From positions 1 through 7,768 of the forward strand of contig JABGQJ010000359.1 in the NCBI GenBank assembly GCA_018648945.1: a stretch of DNA of 7,768 nt, written 5' to 3'. Shown here piece after piece: positions 6,325 through 7,768 of the stretch; the first letter of the stretch is position 1, and each line of letters begins with the position of its first letter. This DNA comes from Victivallales bacterium. Lineage in GTDB: Bacteria > Verrucomicrobiota > Lentisphaeria > Oligosphaerales > Lenti-02. Below the pieces are notes generated by a model. The model was not told the DNA's origin. It did no database searches and saw only the letters and a list, made by a program, of their open reading frames with translations. Made by a program: the position numbers and the translations under genes.

Positions 6325-7328
6325 GCGTTGGCTCCATCCGGTTGTTCATCGTGCCCAATCGTGTCCTTCGGTACGTGCCACTTGCTCTCGGCAGACTCTG
6401 GTGCCAGGCGTGCGTAGTACATGATTCCGGCCCGCTTCTCGGCGCGGATGCGGTTTGTGCGTAGCAGCTTGCCGACGTATTTCGCGACTTCGTTCGCATG
6501 CAACCCGAACACGTTGGCAATCTGAGTGGCCGTGCATGGACGTCGCCGAAGCATCGACAGCACCATCTCCTCCGTCGCCCGGATATCCACCGAGCCGTTT
6601 GGGCTGAACTCCGCAATCACCTCGGCAGGCGGATCGAAGAGCCTTGCCAATTCAGCCAACTCCTCGCCGGGAAGGGGAAGCACATAGGCTTCGGCCGGTG
6701 GCCGCACAGCCGTGTTCAGTTGCACCCGATCCGGACCGATCACCTTGACCAACTCTGCGATGTGGCTTGCCTCGTGAGGCAGGGAGTTGATGCCCAGCAG
6801 GAGAAAGGCCTCCAACCATAGCTGCCCGTGGAACTCGTGCCGGAATTGCCACTGCCCCTCGACGAGGCCTTTGAGCGTGATCCCCTGGCAGGGCCGGTTG
6901 ACCCGCTCCAAGGAAGCCGTATTCCATGCGCTCAACGAGACCTTCACCAAATCGGCCTTCGCGGCGGCGCTTCGTACCGCCGGATCGGCCAGCGTCGTGC
7001 CGTTGGTGAGGAGCGCCACTGGAATCAGGCTGTGTGCATGGACGAAGTCGATCACTTCTCCAAAACGGCTGTTCAGCGTCGGTTCACCACTGCCTGCAAG
7101 GGTGATGTAGCCCGCATGCCCGCCCTGCTCCAGCCATTCCCCGAGCTCTTTGAGCACCGAACCGATGGGAACGTACTCGCCCCGGACCAGCGTCCTGTTC
7201 GTGGTTCGCCCAAGCTGGCAGAAGATGCAGTCGAAACTGCACGTCTTGAGGGGCGTCAAGTCCACGCCGAGGGATCGTCCGAGCCGTCGGGAAGGGACCG
7301 GGCCAAACAGATGCCGATATGCGCTCAA
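6321..7328 (-). CDS. Radical SAM protein with C-terminal winged helix
   Basis: A 335-residue radical SAM enzyme of the group that opens with HLFGPVPSRRLGRSLGVDL (residues 6-24). The SAM/4Fe-4S motif CSFDCIFC gives C30/C34/C37 in CxxxCxxC spacing, followed by the glycine-rich LAGSGEPTL at 77-85, which holds the SAM amino group, and LLTNGTTL further on. From about residue 250 a winged-helix-like domain follows (TATQIANVFGLHANEVAKYV), which may bind a protein or nucleic acid. No extra cysteine-rich SPASM domain is seen. I chose the TTG at 7328 because family members begin a few residues before the FGPVPSRR motif and AAAGGA lies six bases upstream; the frame stays open to an ATG at 7595 but that part has no family likeness and overlaps the prepilin remnant. 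The substrate is unknown. It is the first gene of the run and is coupled to the tandem ATPase. Confidence 0.9.
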   Translation of the reverse strand: MSAYRHLFGPVPSRRLGRSLGVDLTPLKTCSFDCIFCQLGRTTNRTLVRGEYVPIGSVLKELGEWLEQGGHAGYITLAGSGEPTLNSRFGEVIDFVHAHSLIPVALLTNGTTLADPAVRSAAAKADLVKVSLSAWNTASLERVNRPCQGITLKGLVEGQWQFRHEFHGQLWLEAFLLLGINSLPHEASHIAELVKVIGPDRVQLNTAVRPPAEAYVLPLPGEELAELARLFDPPAEVIAEFSPNGSVDIRATEEMVLSMLRRRPCTATQIANVFGLHANEVAKYVGKLLRTNRIRAEKRAGIMYYARLAPESAESKWHVPKDTIGHDEQPDGANA

Positions 7329-7418
7329 TTTCTTTCCTTTCGTTGATCGGTCGTCGGGGACGTTCTTGGGTACTTCTGGGTGATGACCTAGTGCCTGCCT
7401 TCGACGGCCCCCAGCACT
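7329..7418 (-). other. Upstream region of the gene run, probable promoter area
   Basis: This stretch lies between the prepilin remnant and the radical SAM gene and should contain the promoter of the run, unless transcription comes from further upstream. I see no convincing -35/-10 pair and no sigma-54 (GG...GC) element. An imperfect inverted repeat, GTGCTG with CAGGCAC around 7390-7420, has no T run and is not a good terminator. Confidence 0.3.
7335..7340 (-). promoter_or_regulatory. Shine-Dalgarno supporting a TTG start
   Basis: AAAGGA six bases before the TTG at 7328. No ATG or GTG fits the family's N-terminus here, so this site decides the start of the radical SAM gene. Confidence 0.6.
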
Positions 7419-7575
7419 CAGATGTCGTGCATGGGATGTTCTGTGGGCGGAAGGAGCCAACATGGCCGTCGGCGAAGCAGTAGTTGGCCATGCCGCTGTG
7501 GCGTTGGGCGCGCTCAGCCTGGCCAGCGGACAGACGGTTGAAGCCGGTCGCGTTGCCGGCAAGGTCAGCCGGAGC
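7419..7575 (-). pseudogene. Remnant C-terminal module of a second H-X9-DG prepilin-like protein
   Basis: Directly after the TAG at 7576-7578 and in the same frame, the sequence reads RHSGMANYCFADGHVGSF (His at about 7500, then nine residues, then DG), a second good H-X9-DG motif. The roughly 24 residues between the stop and this motif show no prepilin N-terminus, and no start with a ribosome site precedes it. The frame does not close after the motif but runs on into the radical SAM gene, so there is no proper C-terminus. I take this as the remains of a neighbouring paralogue that lost its front part. A misread stop, or real readthrough giving one longer protein, would be alternatives. The low-coordinate boundary is approximate. 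Confidence 0.55.
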
Positions 7576-7768
7576 CTATCTCCACACGGCCGCATTGCCC
7601 CAGGGCAAGAAGTTCTTGAAGCCGGTCCCGGTGGTGTAGTACAGGTACTTGGACGCGTAAGCCTTCACATGGCCGTCGATGAATGCCGTATTGAGTTGTC
7701 CATTGTGCCGGTCCTGCACGCCAGCTTCACAGCCAACATGGTCACGGGGACGCCAGTAGATGCGCCCG
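7576..7768 (-). CDS. Prepilin-like protein with H-X9-DG motif (C-terminal part)
   Basis: The last 63 residues of a gene whose start lies beyond the right edge. The piece RHNGQLNTAFIDGHVKAY contains the H-X9-DG motif (His, nine residues, Asp-Gly) that marks the C-terminus of prepilin-like proteins with a type II secretion/type IV pilin N-terminal methylation signal; these families are greatly expanded in planctomycetes, lentisphaeras and relatives. After the motif come about 30 aromatic-rich residues (YLYYTTGTGF, then LPWGNAAVWR) and a TAG stop. The N-terminal signal and transmembrane helix cannot be seen. Such proteins are thought to be exported and assembled at the cell surface, but their functions are mostly unknown. 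Its relation to the metal-cofactor genes downstream is probably only one of position. Confidence 0.75.
   Translation of the reverse strand, partial: GRIYWRPRDHVGCEAGVQDRHNGQLNTAFIDGHVKAYASKYLYYTTGTGFKNFLPWGNAAVWR

Noticed and set aside
5266..6417. A 383-codon open frame on the plus strand opposite the tandem ATPase
   Set aside because: It lies wholly antisense to a protein with intact motifs, has no family likeness and an R/G/H-rich composition typical of a GC-rich shadow frame.
7329..7440. Sigma-54 promoter and terminator upstream of the run
   Set aside because: Desulfovibrio orp operons use sigma-54, so I looked, but found no correctly spaced GG/GC pair; the inverted repeat there is imperfect and lacks a T run.
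7329..7595. Extra 89 codons at the front of the radical SAM frame
   Set aside because: They share no likeness with the family, overlap the H-X9-DG remnant in another frame, and the TTG at 7328 has its own ribosome site at the expected family start.
1..7768. CRISPR array, tRNA or rRNA gene, insertion sequence, prophage
   Set aside because: No regularly spaced repeats, no tRNA-like cloverleaf, no transposase or phage protein was seen on either strand.

Overview
The window is GC-rich bacterial DNA in which every gene I can support lies on the minus strand. Read in the direction of transcription, from high to low coordinates, it begins with the C-terminal end of a prepilin-like protein carrying the H-X9-DG motif, entering from the right edge (7576-7768). 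An in-frame leftover second copy of that motif follows (about 7419-7575), then a long tight run of nine genes (7328 down to the left edge). H-X9-DG prepilin-like proteins are abundant in Planctomycetota, Lentisphaerota, other PVC bacteria and some candidate phyla such as Hydrogenedentota. The many iron-sulfur and MinD/NifX-type genes point to an anaerobe or facultative anaerobe. This assignment is an inference.

The gene run, in order: a radical SAM protein with a C-terminal winged helix (6321-7328, probable TTG start); a 631-residue protein made of two MinD/ParA-type ATPases in tandem, each with an inserted pair of 4Fe-4S ferredoxin motifs (4429-6324); a small stand-alone NifX/orange-protein-like cofactor-binding protein (4040-4411); an Mrp/NBP35 iron-sulfur carrier ATPase fused to a second NifX-like domain (2704-3927); an IscU/NifU-N-type scaffold (2300-2683); a metallo-beta-lactamase-fold hydrolase (1428-2264); an FMN-binding split-barrel protein (936-1388); a CoA-binding Rossmann protein (461-820); and a PaaI-type hotdog thioesterase that runs off the left edge (1-433). 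Gaps are short (a 4-base overlap up to 115 bases) and most starts have a clear Shine-Dalgarno sequence, so an operon is likely.

The core (paired ferredoxin-MinD ATPases, NifX-like protein, Mrp-NifX fusion) has the same parts as the orange protein (ORP) system of sulfate reducers such as Desulfovibrio, in which a NifX-like protein binds a molybdenum-copper-sulfide cluster and works with MinD-type ATPases. Here the two ATPases are joined in one chain, no sigma-54 activator gene is visible, and a radical SAM enzyme, a Fe-S scaffold, a metallo-hydrolase, a flavin protein and two CoA-related proteins sit in the same run. The most reasonable reading is a system for building, carrying or inserting a metal-sulfur cofactor; what it delivers, and to which target, cannot be read from the sequence. 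There is no nitrogenase, CRISPR, phage or transposon gene in the window.
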